Source: Nocardia pseudovaccinii NBRC 100343
GTDB taxonomy: Bacteria > Actinomycetota > Actinomycetes > Mycobacteriales > Mycobacteriaceae
DNA: 64,000 bases
NCBI RefSeq assembly: GCF_001613225.1
Contig: NZ_BDBY01000183.1
Location: 1 to 64,000, forward strand
Direction: 5' to 3'
Below, in pieces: positions 34,220-43,955 of the stretch (positions are counted from its first letter, which is position 1; every line of letters begins with the position of its first letter). The position numbers were made by a program, and so were the translations under genes. The notes under the pieces were generated by a model that was not told the DNA's origin, made no database searches, and saw only the letters and a program-made list of their open reading frames with translations.

Positions 34220-36085
34220 TCAATAGTCGCCGCCGCGTACGGCGATCGCGCGTACCGCCGCATCCATCTGCGCATACGCTCCCGCGGCGAGTCGCTCGAG
34301 CAGCGCGAGCTTGAGGTCCGGCGCTTGCTCGGTGAGCATGTCGAACCGCTTCGGACGCAGCACCGCGACGCGCACCGCGCGTTCCGCACGTGCCTCGTTC
34401 GCGAACGGTGTCCCGACCAACATCGGGACCTCGCCGAAAGACATTCCCGCCGAAAGCGATACCAGCCGATGGGTCCGGGCATCGGTGCCCTCGAAGGTGA
34501 TCCGGACCCGGCCCTCGAGAATCAGATACAGCCCGGAGCGGGCGCTGCCGCGCTCGGCGATGACCTCGCCGCGGGCGATGGTGCGGACCTCGAAGTCCTT
34601 GGCCAGCCGACTGCGATCGTCCGGAGCGAGAGCCGCGAGGGCGGGATGGTCCTCGATCGGCAGGGATGTGCACGCCGGTTCGTCCGCGGGCCGATGGTGG
34701 TCGAGGACGATGTCCTCACACCATTCGGTCGCGGTATCCCGATCGATGAAGACCCGCCCCTGTGGGTCGGCCGGATCCAGGCTGGAGACCAGATGCCCCA
34801 GTTTGCCGTCCGGGTCGACAATGGCGACGCGGCAGCCCGCCGCGGCGAGTTCGATCTGCAAGGCATCGAGCATCTGGACCGCGATCCCGCTGACCTCACC
34901 GACCCGCCGCAGGTCCACTACCAAGGCCGCCAACTCGCGCGCCTGCTCCTCGACCGCGCGCACTGCCCGCTCCGCACCGGTGAACAACAGGTCGCCGTGC
35001 AGTTCGTAGACGCGGGCACGGTGCCCGAATGCGGCGAGGACGTTCAACTCGTCGGTGGTGCGTCGCAGCCGTGACGGCACCTCGGCCACCGTGTACGCGG
35101 CGCGGATCGCGGTGCGCGCGGACCGGGTGACGTGCAGGAAGTGCAATTCGAGCCGCTGTGACAGCGCCCGGCAGGCCGCGACACCGCGCACGCTGCTGCC
35201 GTGCGTGTCCAGCCGAGGGGAATAGACGGCGATGCCGATCTGGCCGGGCAGCACGGCCACGATGCCGCCGCCGACACCGCTCTTGGCGGGGAGGCCGATG
35301 GTGGTCACCCAGTCGCCCGCGGCGTTGTACATGCCGCAGGTAGTCATCACACTGAGCACGCGTTCGGTCAGGGCCGCGGTCAGTGCGCGTTCGCGGGTCA
35401 GTGGGTTGAGTCCGTTATTGGCCAGCGTCGCGGCCATCAGCGCGAGATCGCGGCAGGTGACATCGATCGAGCACTGCCGGAAGTACCGGTCGACCGCCTC
35501 GTCCGGATCGGATTCGATGATGCCGAAGGAGCGCAGCATGTAGCCGATGGCGCGATTGCGGAATCCGGTGCGCGCCTCCGATGCGTACACCGCCTCGTTC
35601 ATGGTCAGCTCGCGCCCGGCGAAGCGGGAGTAGCAGCGCCGGATGCGCTCGAAGCGCTCGGTCGGGTCGCGGCCGGTGACGAGTGCGGCCGCTGTGATGG
35701 CCCCGGCATTGATCATCGGATTGCGCGGGCGCTCGGTCACCGGATCCAGGCTGATCTCGTTGAACGCTTCGCCGGAGGGTTCGACATCGATGTGCTCGGC
35801 GACGGTCGCGATGCCCCGATCGGCCAGTGCGAGTGCGTAGGTGAAGGGTTTGGAGATCGACTGGATGGTGAACTCGGTGGTGACGTCGCCGGTACCGTAG
35901 ACCCGTCCGTCCGCGGTGGCCAGGCACAGTCCGAACGAATCGGGTTGTACGGCAGCCAGTTCGGGGATGTAATCGGCGAGTTCCCCGGAATCGTCGGCGC
36001 GGCACAATTCGTAGACATCGGTGACGATGCGTGCCACGACGCCGGGGTCGACCGTTTGCGGAACCTTCTGCTCGGGCAGGGCCAC
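34220..36085 (-). CDS. glsA: Glutaminase fused to STAS and cyclic-nucleotide-binding-like domains
   Basis: 621 residues in three parts. Glutaminase domain (about 1-310): the SxxK catalytic pair Ser76/Lys79 in TIQSISKPFTYALA, PMINAGAI (Asn126) and AKSGVGGGIVAVLPGQIGIA; it hydrolyses L-Gln to Glu and NH3. STAS domain (about 330-440; VYELHGDLLFTGAER, LVVDLRRVGEVSGIAVQML). cNMP-type domain (about 480-600; LYLILEGRVRITFEG, SAGMSFGEVPMLVG). In the cNMP pocket the usual Arg after the PBC Gly-Glu is not found (FANEARAERA follows), so cyclic-nucleotide binding is doubtful. This architecture is known in actinobacteria. GTG start at 36085. Divergent from dxs. Confidence 0.92.
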   Translation of the reverse strand: MALPEQKVPQTVDPGVVARIVTDVYELCRADDSGELADYIPELAAVQPDSFGLCLATADGRVYGTGDVTTEFTIQSISKPFTYALALADRGIATVAEHIDVEPSGEAFNEISLDPVTERPRNPMINAGAITAAALVTGRDPTERFERIRRCYSRFAGRELTMNEAVYASEARTGFRNRAIGYMLRSFGIIESDPDEAVDRYFRQCSIDVTCRDLALMAATLANNGLNPLTRERALTAALTERVLSVMTTCGMYNAAGDWVTTIGLPAKSGVGGGIVAVLPGQIGIAVYSPRLDTHGSSVRGVAACRALSQRLELHFLHVTRSARTAIRAAYTVAEVPSRLRRTTDELNVLAAFGHRARVYELHGDLLFTGAERAVRAVEEQARELAALVVDLRRVGEVSGIAVQMLDALQIELAAAGCRVAIVDPDGKLGHLVSSLDPADPQGRVFIDRDTATEWCEDIVLDHHRPADEPACTSLPIEDHPALAALAPDDRSRLAKDFEVRTIARGEVIAERGSARSGLYLILEGRVRITFEGTDARTHRLVSLSAGMSFGEVPMLVGTPFANEARAERAVRVAVLRPKRFDMLTEQAPDLKLALLERLAAGAYAQMDAAVRAIAVRGGDY

Positions 36086-36286
36086 GGGTCCACTCTAAGC
36101 TGGGTAACGTTAGGTGGACCGGCGAACTCGTCCGCCCGAGCGTGTCTTCGGATGGGCGGCGATTCGTGTGGAGGCTCACACTTCCACGCGAACTCGGCTG
36201 GTGGCGGGGCATTGTCGTGCGGAGCCACTGGCGCGGCTCCGTAGACTGATCGGATCAGATGCGCTATCCGGAGGGAGCGAGTTCAG

Positions 36287-38185
36287 GTGGGAGTGCTTTC
36301 CCGGGTCGATACGCCCGAAGACCTGCGACGGCTGACCGTTGCCGAATTGGGTGAACTGGCGGAGGAGATTCGCGAGTTCCTGGTGCAGAAGGTCGCCGTC
36401 ACCGGCGGGCACCTCGGCCCCAATCTCGGCGTGGTCGAGCTGACCATCGCACTACACCGGATCTTCGACTCGCCGGCCGATCCGTTGATCTTCGACACCG
36501 GGCATCAGGCCTACGTGCACAAGATCCTCACCGGCCGCAAGGATCAGTTCGACACGCTGCGCAAGCAGGGTGGATTGTCCGGCTACCCGAGCCGATCCGA
36601 GAGCGCCCACGACTGGGTCGAGTCCTCGCATGCCTCGGCTTCGCTGTCCTATGCCGACGGTCTGGCGAAGGCCTTCGCACTGACCGGGCAGAACCGGCAT
36701 GTGGTCGCGGTCGTCGGCGACGGCGCGCTCACCGGTGGCATGTGCTGGGAGGCGCTGAACAATATCGCCGCCGCGCCGGACCGGCCCGTCGTCGTGGTGG
36801 TCAACGACAACGGCCGCTCCTACGCGCCGACCATCGGCGGCCTCGCCGACCGGTTGACCGCGCTGCGCACCCAGCCCGCCTACGAGCATGCGCTGGATGC
36901 GGGGAAGCGGATCCTCAAGAGCATTCCGCGCGTCGGTGAATCCGCGTACTCGATGGTGCACGCGGTGAAGGCCGGGATCAAGGATGCGGTGAGTCCGCAG
37001 GAGCTCTTCAGCGATCTCGGGTTGAAGTATGTCGGGCCGGTGGACGGCCACGACACCGTCGCGTTGGAAGCGGCGCTGCGTCGCGCGAAGGATTTCGGCG
37101 GGCCGGTCGTCGTGCACGTGGTGACGCAGAAGGGGCGCGGCTACTCACACGCCGAGAACCACGTCGCCGACCAGATGCACGCCTGTGATCCGATCGACCC
37201 GCTCACCGGCCGCCCGCTCGGCGGCCCCAAGGCGCTCGGCTGGACCTCGGTGTTCTCCCAGGAGCTGATCGCGCATGCGGAGAAGCGCGACGATATCGTC
37301 GCGATCACTGCGGCCATGCCCGGACCGACCGGTCTGGCGGCATTCGGGGAGCGGTTCCCGGAGCGGATGTTCGATGTCGGCATCGCCGAACAGCACGCGA
37401 TGGCCTCGGCGGCCGGACTCGCCCTCGGCGGCATGCATCCGGTGGTGGCGATCTACTCGACATTCCTCAACCGCGCCTTCGACCAGTTGCTGATGGATGT
37501 CGCACTGCTGAAGCAGCCGGTGACGGTGGTGCTGGATCGCGCCGGAATCACCGGTCCGGACGGCGCCTCGCACAACGGCATGTGGGATCTGTCGGTGCTC
37601 GGCATCATTCCGGGCATGCGCGTTGCGGCACCGCGCGATGCGGCGACATTGCGTGAGGAGTTGGCCGAGGCGCTCGCGGTGAGTGACGGACCGACCGCCA
37701 TCCGCTTCCCGAAGGGCAGTGTGACCGAGGATATTTCGGCCGTTGAGCGGCTCGACGGAGTCGATGTGCTGCGGCTGCCCGAGCGTGAGGGTGGCTCTGC
37801 TCGAGCCCAGCGCGGTGATGTACTGCTCGTCGCGGTCGGACCTTTCGCCTCGATCGCGGTCGCGGTCGCGGATCTGCTGGAGCCGGAAGGTATTTCGGTC
37901 ACGGTCATCGATCCGCGGTGGGTGCTGCCGGTTTCCGATACCGTCGTCAAACTCGCCGAAAACTACCGTCTCGTAGTGACTCTGGAAGACGGCGGTCTGC
38001 ACGGCGGCATCGGATCCACCGTATCCGCACGCTTGCGCGGTGCGGGCTTGGATGTGCCGACTCGCGATCTCGGTGTGCCGCAACACTTCCTGGACCATGC
38101 GTCGCGCAACGAGGTGCACGAAGAGCTCGGACTGACGGCTACCGATATCGCCCGCCGCATCTCGGGCTGGCTCGACGCACGCTGA
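36287..38185 (+). CDS. dxs: 1-deoxy-D-xylulose-5-phosphate synthase
   Basis: 632 residues, the thiamine-diphosphate enzyme that condenses pyruvate and glyceraldehyde 3-phosphate, first step of the MEP isoprenoid pathway. Motifs: [19 protein letters not shown], a TPP-binding [16 protein letters not shown] (from GDG near residue 144), [16 protein letters not shown], and transketolase-type [12 protein letters not shown]-like [20 protein letters not shown] (catalytic Glu). The ATP-grasp-free transketolase C-terminal domain ends normally. Start GTG with GGAGGGAG upstream. Same position relative to RNase D and DUF3000 as dxs1 in M. tuberculosis, except for two inserted genes. Confidence 0.97.
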   Translation: MGVLSRVDTPEDLRRLTVAELGELAEEIREFLVQKVAVTGGHLGPNLGVVELTIALHRIFDSPADPLIFDTGHQAYVHKILTGRKDQFDTLRKQGGLSGYPSRSESAHDWVESSHASASLSYADGLAKAFALTGQNRHVVAVVGDGALTGGMCWEALNNIAAAPDRPVVVVVNDNGRSYAPTIGGLADRLTALRTQPAYEHALDAGKRILKSIPRVGESAYSMVHAVKAGIKDAVSPQELFSDLGLKYVGPVDGHDTVALEAALRRAKDFGGPVVVHVVTQKGRGYSHAENHVADQMHACDPIDPLTGRPLGGPKALGWTSVFSQELIAHAEKRDDIVAITAAMPGPTGLAAFGERFPERMFDVGIAEQHAMASAAGLALGGMHPVVAIYSTFLNRAFDQLLMDVALLKQPVTVVLDRAGITGPDGASHNGMWDLSVLGIIPGMRVAAPRDAATLREELAEALAVSDGPTAIRFPKGSVTEDISAVERLDGVDVLRLPEREGGSARAQRGDVLLVAVGPFASIAVAVADLLEPEGISVTVIDPRWVLPVSDTVVKLAENYRLVVTLEDGGLHGGIGSTVSARLRGAGLDVPTRDLGVPQHFLDHASRNEVHEELGLTATDIARRISGWLDAR

Positions 38186-38244
38186 TCCAGGGTTGTCGCT
38201 CCGGTGCCGACCGGCGCTGGGCGGCACCATCATTGGTGCTTCGA

Positions 38245-38814
38245 CTACCGTGCTGCGTTACGGCGGTGGGAGGCACGGACTTTCACGCGATTGCCGCAGA
38301 CGTCCATCGAGCACCATGTGCGGCCGCGGTTGCGGGAATGATCGTAGAAGGCCCAGCGGCAGCTCGGTTCCCGGCAGGTCTTGAGGCGTGACCAGGTGCC
38401 CGCGGCGACCGCGGTGGCGACGTCGGCGAGCAGGGTGGCCAGGGCATGGTCGACGCGGTCGTCGGTGTGCGGGACCAAGCGGGGCGGGATGCTGGTCACC
38501 TCCAGCGTGAGTGGCAGCGCCGCGGTGAGCGCGGCGAGTTCGGTGCGGGCCGCTGGGTTCAGACCGTCTGGACGGGGACTGGTGACGGGTTCGGCATTGT
38601 TCGTGGCGAGTAGGGCGCGCAGACCCTCGCGGACGCGGACGGTTCGCTGTTGTGCGGCCGCATCGGCTGAGCCCTCGGGCAGCAATTCGTGTGTGCGGAG
38701 CCAACTCGTCAACTGCTCGGGTGTGCCGATGTCGTCGCCGTCCGCGCGGCGCGTGTTGACGAATTCCACCAGACGAGCGAGCGCCGCAGGTGCGGCATCG
38801 ACTGTGTCGGACAT
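38245..38814 (-). CDS. CGNR zinc-finger (ABATE-domain) regulator
   Basis: 189 residues: an N-terminal ABATE domain (about 10-140, ligand-binding like) and a C-terminal CGNR zinc finger with C147, C152, C168 and C173 in KTCREPSCRWAFYDHSRN and WCSMDVCGNRVKVRASHRR; CGNR at 173-176. Members are putative stress-responsive DNA-binding regulators. It is divergent from the SRPBCC gene at 38922 (107 bp), which suggests regulation of that gene. GC-rich with no clear operator seen. Confidence 0.92.
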   Translation of the reverse strand: MSDTVDAAPAALARLVEFVNTRRADGDDIGTPEQLTSWLRTHELLPEGSADAAAQQRTVRVREGLRALLATNNAEPVTSPRPDGLNPAARTELAALTAALPLTLEVTSIPPRLVPHTDDRVDHALATLLADVATAVAAGTWSRLKTCREPSCRWAFYDHSRNRGRTWCSMDVCGNRVKVRASHRRNAAR

Positions 38815-38921
38815 GAAGTCAATAGTAACCGTCCATTGACGATGGCCGGTTACCTAACTACCGTTTCGGGAACAGAAGTTATCCAGAGCGGAGACTCCGC
38901 TCCGATACAGGAGGATCAATC

Positions 38922-39338
38922 ATGGGATCGGTCAAGAGGGAGATCCTCGTCGAGGCGCCCGCCGAGCAGCTGTGGGCGATCATCGGCGACTTCGCGCATG
39001 GCCCGGAACGTATGGCGCCCGGTTTCGTCACCGACAGCACCCTCGACGGTCCGGACCTGCGTATCGTCACCTTCGCGAACGGCACGGTGCTGCACGAACG
39101 GTTCATCGCGCTCGACGAAACCGAACGCCGGATCGTGTTCTCCATCGTCGGCGGAAGCGTCACCCCGGAGCACGACAGCTCGTCCATGCAGGTTTTCCCG
39201 CACGCCGACGGCAGCCGTTTCGTCTGGATCCACGACACCCTGCCGCACGAACTCGCCGACGCGTTCGGCGCATCGATGGAGCACGGCCTGCGGGTCTTCA
39301 AGCAGTCCGTCGAGACCGCCGTCGCGACCTCGTCCTGA
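38922..39338 (+). CDS. SRPBCC-fold (START-like) protein
   Basis: 138 residues of the SRPBCC/Bet v1-like helix-grip fold: EILVEAPAEQLWAIIGDFAH at the N-terminus, central strands (LRIVTFANGTVLHERFIALD), and a C-terminal helix ASMEHGLRVFKQSVE. Such proteins bind hydrophobic ligands in a cavity; it is close to the polyketide cyclase-like 'Polyketide_cyc2' group. Ligand and function unknown. AGGAGG-like site upstream (CAGGAGGATCAATC). Divergent from the CGNR regulator. Confidence 0.87.
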   Translation: MGSVKREILVEAPAEQLWAIIGDFAHGPERMAPGFVTDSTLDGPDLRIVTFANGTVLHERFIALDETERRIVFSIVGGSVTPEHDSSSMQVFPHADGSRFVWIHDTLPHELADAFGASMEHGLRVFKQSVETAVATSS

Positions 39339-39351
39339 AGGCCGAGTCCGC

Positions 39352-40626
39352 CTACTCGGAGGTTGGGGTCAGGGCGGCGGCGAGTCGGGGGACCGCGAGT
39401 TCGCGCTGCCAGGGTCGCGCGCCACACGACTTGAGGAATCCGTCGATCGCGGCGGATAGGTCGTCGAACTCGCCCACACGGTCGTAATCAGGGAGTCCGT
39501 CCCAGCACAAGCGGCGCACCAGGTCGGGGGCGAGCAGATTTTCCACCGGAATCGCGTACTCGATGGTCAGTTCACCCATCGCCGCGCGGGCTCGAACCAG
39601 TCGGGCGGCGGCGGCCGGATCGCGGCGCTCCCAGCGGTTCACCGGGGGCGGTCCCTCGAACGGTTGGGTCAGGGGTGGTAGGTCGGTGTCGGGGAGGGCG
39701 CGGCCGCGGTCGACGGCGGCGAGCCAGTCGCGGGAGTAGCGGCGTTGGCGTGGCCCGCCGAAGACCGGCAGGGTGCGCAGTTGGGCGATGGTGCGCGGTT
39801 CGGCATTCGCGGCGGCGATGATCGCGGCATCCGGCAGGATGCGGGCCGGGGCGACATCGCGGGTGCGCGCGAGGGTATCTCTGGTGGTCCACAGTTCGCG
39901 CACGATGGCCAGCTGGCGGGTGCGGCGCAGGGTGTGGATGCCGGAGGTGCGCCGCCAGCGGTCGGCCTTCGGCGTACCGGGTTCGGTGATCCGGATATGC
40001 TCGAATTCCTGTGCGGCCCAATCGGCCTTGTGCTGGACGTCGAGCGAAACGGCCACCTCGTCGCGCAGCTCGAGCAGCAATTCGACATCGAGCGCCGCGT
40101 AGTTCAGCCAATCGTCGGGCAGCGGCCGGGTCGACCAGTCGGCCGCGCCATGACCCTTGCGCAATGCACGGCCGAGTAGCCGCTCCACCATGGCCGCCAG
40201 TCCGACGCGCTCGAAACCGGCCAGCCTGCCACCCAATTCGGTGTCGAACAGTCGCGCGGGGCGCAGGCCGAGTTCGGCGAGTCCGGGTAGATCCTGGTCC
40301 GCCGAATGCAGCACCCACTCCAGATCGTTGATCGCGGCGGCCAGCGGTTCGAGCGCATCGGCGACCGGAATCGGATCGATCAGGAAACTGCCCGAACCCG
40401 CGCGCCGCAACTGGATCAGGTAGGCACGCGCCGAATACCGGAAACCGGAGGCGCGCTCGGCATCGACGGCCAGTGGACCGGTGCCCGCCGCGAGCCGAGC
40501 AGCGGCGTCGGCGACCTCTGCTGCGGTTACGAGCACGGGGGGCACACCGGCGGCAGGCACGAGCAGCGGCTCCGCCGTGCTTTCTGGTGGCGTGTTGCTT
40601 TGCTCGGACTCGTCTGCTACCGACAT
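39352..40626 (-). CDS. rnd: Ribonuclease D-type 3'-5' exonuclease with HRDC domain
   Basis: 424 residues: DEDD exonuclease domain (about 35-210) with LAVDAERASGFRYSARAYLI (metal-binding DxE), LHSADQDLPGLAELG, LFDTELGGRL and WLNYAALDVELLLELRD (YxxxD), then an HRDC-type region (about 220-310; SGIHTLRRTRQLAIVRELWT). RNase D trims tRNA 3' ends. The C-terminal 110 residues extend beyond E. coli RNase D and are shared with actinobacterial homologues (Rv2681). It is 22 bp downstream of the DUF3000 gene on the same strand, so probably one operon. Confidence 0.92.
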   Translation of the reverse strand: MSVADESEQSNTPPESTAEPLLVPAAGVPPVLVTAAEVADAAARLAAGTGPLAVDAERASGFRYSARAYLIQLRRAGSGSFLIDPIPVADALEPLAAAINDLEWVLHSADQDLPGLAELGLRPARLFDTELGGRLAGFERVGLAAMVERLLGRALRKGHGAADWSTRPLPDDWLNYAALDVELLLELRDEVAVSLDVQHKADWAAQEFEHIRITEPGTPKADRWRRTSGIHTLRRTRQLAIVRELWTTRDTLARTRDVAPARILPDAAIIAAANAEPRTIAQLRTLPVFGGPRQRRYSRDWLAAVDRGRALPDTDLPPLTQPFEGPPPVNRWERRDPAAAARLVRARAAMGELTIEYAIPVENLLAPDLVRRLCWDGLPDYDRVGEFDDLSAAIDGFLKSCGARPWQRELAVPRLAAALTPTSE

Positions 40627-40648
40627 AAACCTGAACTTTACGTGGCGA

Positions 40649-41287
40649 TCAGGTGTGGTCGTTGCTGGTATACGACTCCGGTCGCAGATGGGTGATTCCG
40701 GCGGGCGGCAAACCGGCCGCGTAGGCCAGCACTTCGCAGAAGCCTTCCACGTGCGGACGCATATCGGTGGTCATCGCGGTCCAGGAGGCGCGCAGCTCCA
40801 ATTGGTGTGCGCGCGGCGGTCCGGCGATATCGCCGTAGCGCACCGAACTGGTGGAGGTGACGGTGCCGCCGAGCGCGGTGAACGGTTCGCCGCGGGTTTC
40901 GAGCGCGTCGACCAGCCAGCTCCAGGCGACCTCGGGCAGCAGCGGGTCGGTGGCCAGTGCCGCATCGATATCGGCCTGGATGTAGGCCACCAAGCGGAAG
41001 ACACCGTGCCAGGCCTCGCCGCCCTCGGGATCGTGCAGCAGGATCAGCCTGCCGAAGGCATCGCCCTCGGAATCGACCGGCACCACATTGGATTCGGGGT
41101 GTTTGACTTCCGCGCCTAGTGCGTACGAAAAGGGTGCCAGGCGTTGTGGGGGCCGGATAGGTGCCAGCTCGATTCGAGGGTGCACGGTTGCGGTGCCCAT
41201 CGCATCGACCGCGGCGCGAAATTGAGCTGGCTCGCCGTTGGGTCCTTCGGTCGGTGCGGCTCCGTCGCGGAAGTCGAGCGGTGTCAC
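40649..41287 (-). CDS. DUF3000 protein
   Basis: 212 residues matching the actinobacterial DUF3000 family (Rv2680). Features: IELAPIRPPQRLAPFSYALG, GRLILLHDPEGGEAWHGVFR, VAYIQADIDAALATDPLLP and RPHVEGFCEVLAYAAGLPPA. It has no membrane segment or signal and is probably cytosolic. Always next to RNase D and near hemE in this group. The function is unknown. Divergent from hemE with 81 bp between starts. Confidence 0.9.
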   Translation of the reverse strand: MTPLDFRDGAAPTEGPNGEPAQFRAAVDAMGTATVHPRIELAPIRPPQRLAPFSYALGAEVKHPESNVVPVDSEGDAFGRLILLHDPEGGEAWHGVFRLVAYIQADIDAALATDPLLPEVAWSWLVDALETRGEPFTALGGTVTSTSSVRYGDIAGPPRAHQLELRASWTAMTTDMRPHVEGFCEVLAYAAGLPPAGITHLRPESYTSNDHT

Positions 41288-41368
41288 GGAAGCGACGGTA
41301 GACCTTGCGTGCCCGGCGCAGTCGGAGGCGCGCCGCTAGAGGGCCTTGCGGGCCGCATACGATAGGCG

Positions 41369-42427
41369 GTGATGAGCACTCAAACCCGTCGCCGGTTGAC
41401 CGATGCCCCGTTCCTGGCCGCCGCCACCGGCGCCGCACCGAGCCGTCGTCCGGTGTGGTTCATGCGGCAGGCCGGACGGTCGCTGCCCGAGTACCGCGAA
41501 CTGCGCAAGGGCATCGGCATGCTGGAGTCGTGCTTCGACCCGGAGCTGGTGTGTGAGATCACCATGCAGCCGATCCGGCGCCACGGTGTCGATGCGGCGA
41601 TCTTGTTCTCCGACATCGTCGTTCCGCTGAAGGCCGCCGGTATCGATCTCGATATCGTGGCCGGTGTCGGGCCGGTGATCGCCTCGCCGGTGCGCGCCAT
41701 CTCGGATGTGCGCGCACTGCCGCGGCTGCGCCCCGAAGAGGTGGGCGCGGTGACCGACGGGGTGAAGCTGCTGACCGACGCGCTCGGCGATACGCCGCTG
41801 ATCGGATTCGCCGGTGCGCCGTTCACGCTCGCGTCGTATCTGGTCGAGGGTGGGCCGAGTAAGAACCACGAGCGCACCAAGGCGATGATGCACGCCGACC
41901 CGAGGACCTGGCACGAGTTGCTCGGCGTCCTGACCGATATCACCATCGCCTTCCTGCAGGCACAGTTGGCCGCCGGTGTGGACGCCGTGCAGTTGTTCGA
42001 TTCGTGGGCCGGTGCGCTCTCGCTGGCCGACTATCGCGAATTCGTGCTGCCGCATTCGGAGCGGGTATTCGCGGAGGTCGCCGCGGCCGGGGTGCCGCGG
42101 ATCCACTTCGGGGTCGGGACCGGTGAGTTGCTCGGTGCGATGGGCGAGGCGGGAGCCGATGTCGTGGGCGTCGATTGGCGGGTGCCGCTGACCGAGGCGG
42201 TGCGTCGGGTCGGCCCCGGAAAAGCGTTGCAGGGCAACCTGGATCCCGCCGTGCTGTTCGCCGGATCCGCTGCCGTCGAGGCCGAGGCGCGGCGTATCGC
42301 ACACGAGGCCGATGAGGCGATCACCATGGGTGCGGCCGGTCATATCTTCAACCTCGGGCACGGAGTGCTGCCCGACACCGATCCGGGTGTGCTGACCGAC
42401 CTGGTGCAACTCGTCCACGAACTGTGA
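41369..42427 (+). CDS. hemE: Uroporphyrinogen III decarboxylase
   Basis: 352 residues. It decarboxylates the four acetates of uroporphyrinogen III to give coproporphyrinogen III. Signature [20 protein letters not shown] (Arg pocket near 24-43), [17 protein letters not shown], and the C-terminal [15 protein letters not shown] motif. The GTG at 41369 and ATG at 41372 are adjacent alternatives. In mycobacteria hemE is followed directly by hemY; here a 5.2-kb stretch separates them. Confidence 0.97.
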   Translation: MMSTQTRRRLTDAPFLAAATGAAPSRRPVWFMRQAGRSLPEYRELRKGIGMLESCFDPELVCEITMQPIRRHGVDAAILFSDIVVPLKAAGIDLDIVAGVGPVIASPVRAISDVRALPRLRPEEVGAVTDGVKLLTDALGDTPLIGFAGAPFTLASYLVEGGPSKNHERTKAMMHADPRTWHELLGVLTDITIAFLQAQLAAGVDAVQLFDSWAGALSLADYREFVLPHSERVFAEVAAAGVPRIHFGVGTGELLGAMGEAGADVVGVDWRVPLTEAVRRVGPGKALQGNLDPAVLFAGSAAVEAEARRIAHEADEAITMGAAGHIFNLGHGVLPDTDPGVLTDLVQLVHEL

Positions 42428-42463
42428 CCGGCCGGTCAGCCGGTGCCGCCGGGTAGGAGTCCG

Positions 42464-43018
42464 GTGCTCGAAGAGATCGCGGGTCGGGTCGCCGCCCGCG
42501 CGCCGCGACTCGGTTCGACCCGCCTGGTAGCGGTGGACGGTCCGGCTGGAGCTGGAAAGTCGACGTTCGCAGCGTCTTTGGCGGCCCTGTGCGATGCCCA
42601 GGTGGTCCCCGCCGACGACTTCGCGGCTGGAAACAACCAACTCCCCTGGTGGCCGCGGCTCGAACAGCAGGTGCTGGTGCCGATCGCCCAGGGTCGTGTC
42701 GGTCGATATCAGCGATACGACTGGGACAAGCGGGGTTTGGCCGAATGGCACGATGTCGGACCCGGGGGAGTGCTCATACTCGAAGGCGTCTCCTCGGCCC
42801 GCGCCGTCGTCCGCGATCGGCTATCGCTCGCGGTATGGATCGACACCCCGCGCGCGGTGCGTCTGGCCCGCGGTCTCGAACGCGACGGTGTCCACACCCT
42901 GCCCTTATGGGAGCAGTGGATGGCCGCTGAAGACGAGCACTTCGCCACCGACAACACGCGCGACCATGTGGACCTGATCATTCCCGGTTCGCCTCGACCG
43001 CCCTCCGCAAACGAATGA
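42464..43018 (+). CDS. P-loop uridine kinase-like ATP-binding protein
   Basis: 184 residues from the GTG at 42464, selected because TAGGAG ends about 5 bp upstream; a GTG at 42443 has none. Walker A AVDGPAGAGKSTFAASLAA (near 20-38), then DDFAAGNNQLPWWPRLEQQV (acidic/lid region), GVLILEGVSSARAVV (Walker B-like) and LARGLERDGVHTLPLWEQWM. This is the uridine kinase/PRK-like P-loop fold, probably a small-molecule kinase. Substrate unknown. It lies 36 bp downstream of hemE and may be cotranscribed. Confidence 0.8.
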   Translation: MLEEIAGRVAARAPRLGSTRLVAVDGPAGAGKSTFAASLAALCDAQVVPADDFAAGNNQLPWWPRLEQQVLVPIAQGRVGRYQRYDWDKRGLAEWHDVGPGGVLILEGVSSARAVVRDRLSLAVWIDTPRAVRLARGLERDGVHTLPLWEQWMAAEDEHFATDNTRDHVDLIIPGSPRPPSANE

Positions 43019-43096
43019 CGTAACGGACTTGTCGCGCGGATCGCGCCTTATGTGCGGCCGTAAATGGCCGTGCAACAGTGCGATTCCGGAAGTCGG

Positions 43097-43738
43097 CTAG
43101 GGCTTGCGCTGTCCGATCACCACATCGAGCAGGGCGGCGGCTTCGATGGCGAGCGTGTCGACGGCATCGCTGTGTCCGGCGAGTTTGCGCAGCAGCGCCT
43201 GTTGGAAGAGGCCGTCGAAGATGGCGTAGGCGGTGGCGGAGGGGACCAGGAGCGGTCGACCTGACAGCTCGGCGAAGCGGTCGACGACGTTGCGGATCAT
43301 CTCCTCGCGATGGCCGTCGATTTCGAGCACGTCATCGCGGAAGGACTCCTCGAACAGACTCTGGTTGCGCAAGTCGTACCAGAGCCGATGCAGGGGGGCG
43401 TCGGCATCCAGGGTGGCGGCCATTGCGGCGCCGAAGTCGCGCCGGAGCTGTTCGGCTGTCGCCGCTGCGGTGACGATGTCGTCGTAACGGGTGACGCACA
43501 CCTGCTCGTATTGCCGCACCGCGTGGGTGATCAGCTCGACCTTGTCGTTGAAGTAGTAGTGCAGCACTCCGTGGGTGAACTCGGACTTCTGCGCGATCTC
43601 CCGCAGGCTGGTCCGGGCATAACCGAGTTCGGCGAGGGTGTGCAGTGCGGCGGCGGCCAGCTGTGCGCGTCGCTCGCCGAACTTGTCGACCTGTCGGCGC
43701 GCGATTCGATCCCGCCTGGTCTCGACGATTTCGGTCAT
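43097..43738 (-). CDS. TetR-family repressor of the SDR-ligase island
   Basis: 213 residues: a TetR HTH (about 25-65, TLAELGYARTSLREIAQKSE then FTHGVLHYYFNDKVELI) and a BetI/TetR_C_6-like ligand domain. It is divergent from the SDR gene at 43956. The intergenic region has three CTTGACG-type palindromes (43813-43872), 22 bp apart, which are the best operator candidates in the window. It probably represses itself and the three-gene catabolic or modification unit; the inducer may be an acyl-CoA or hydrophobic acid, judging by the target genes (inference). Confidence 0.9.
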   Translation of the reverse strand: MTEIVETRRDRIARRQVDKFGERRAQLAAAALHTLAELGYARTSLREIAQKSEFTHGVLHYYFNDKVELITHAVRQYEQVCVTRYDDIVTAAATAEQLRRDFGAAMAATLDADAPLHRLWYDLRNQSLFEESFRDDVLEIDGHREEMIRNVVDRFAELSGRPLLVPSATAYAIFDGLFQQALLRKLAGHSDAVDTLAIEAAALLDVVIGQRKP

Positions 43739-43812
43739 CGTGGCTTCTCTCCGTCACCGCTCGTGTGAATTCGCCCAGTGTATCGCGGTATCGGCGATGG
43801 GCGACCAGCTGG

Positions 43813-43872
43813 TTTGACGATCGTGCAAGAAATGCTTGACGACTGTCAAAGAAAGTCTTGACGACCGTCAAG
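43813..43872. promoter_or_regulatory. Three tandem operator palindromes
   Basis: TTTGACGATCGTGCAAG (43813-43829), CTTGACGACTGTCAAAG (43835-43851) and CTTGACGACCGTCAAG (43857-43872); the last is a perfect palindrome CTTGACG-AC-CGTCAAG. Starts are exactly 22 bp apart, two helical turns, so three repressor dimers would sit on the same DNA face. They lie 75-125 bp from both the TetR and SDR starts and include TTGAC hexamers that could also be -35 elements. Confidence 0.8.
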
Positions 43873-43955
43873 CATGCGCGCACACTGTGATCCACGTCGC
43901 ATCCGATCAGTCGAATGCGAAATCCGAATGGACGATCTCGAGGAGGAGATGCCGG

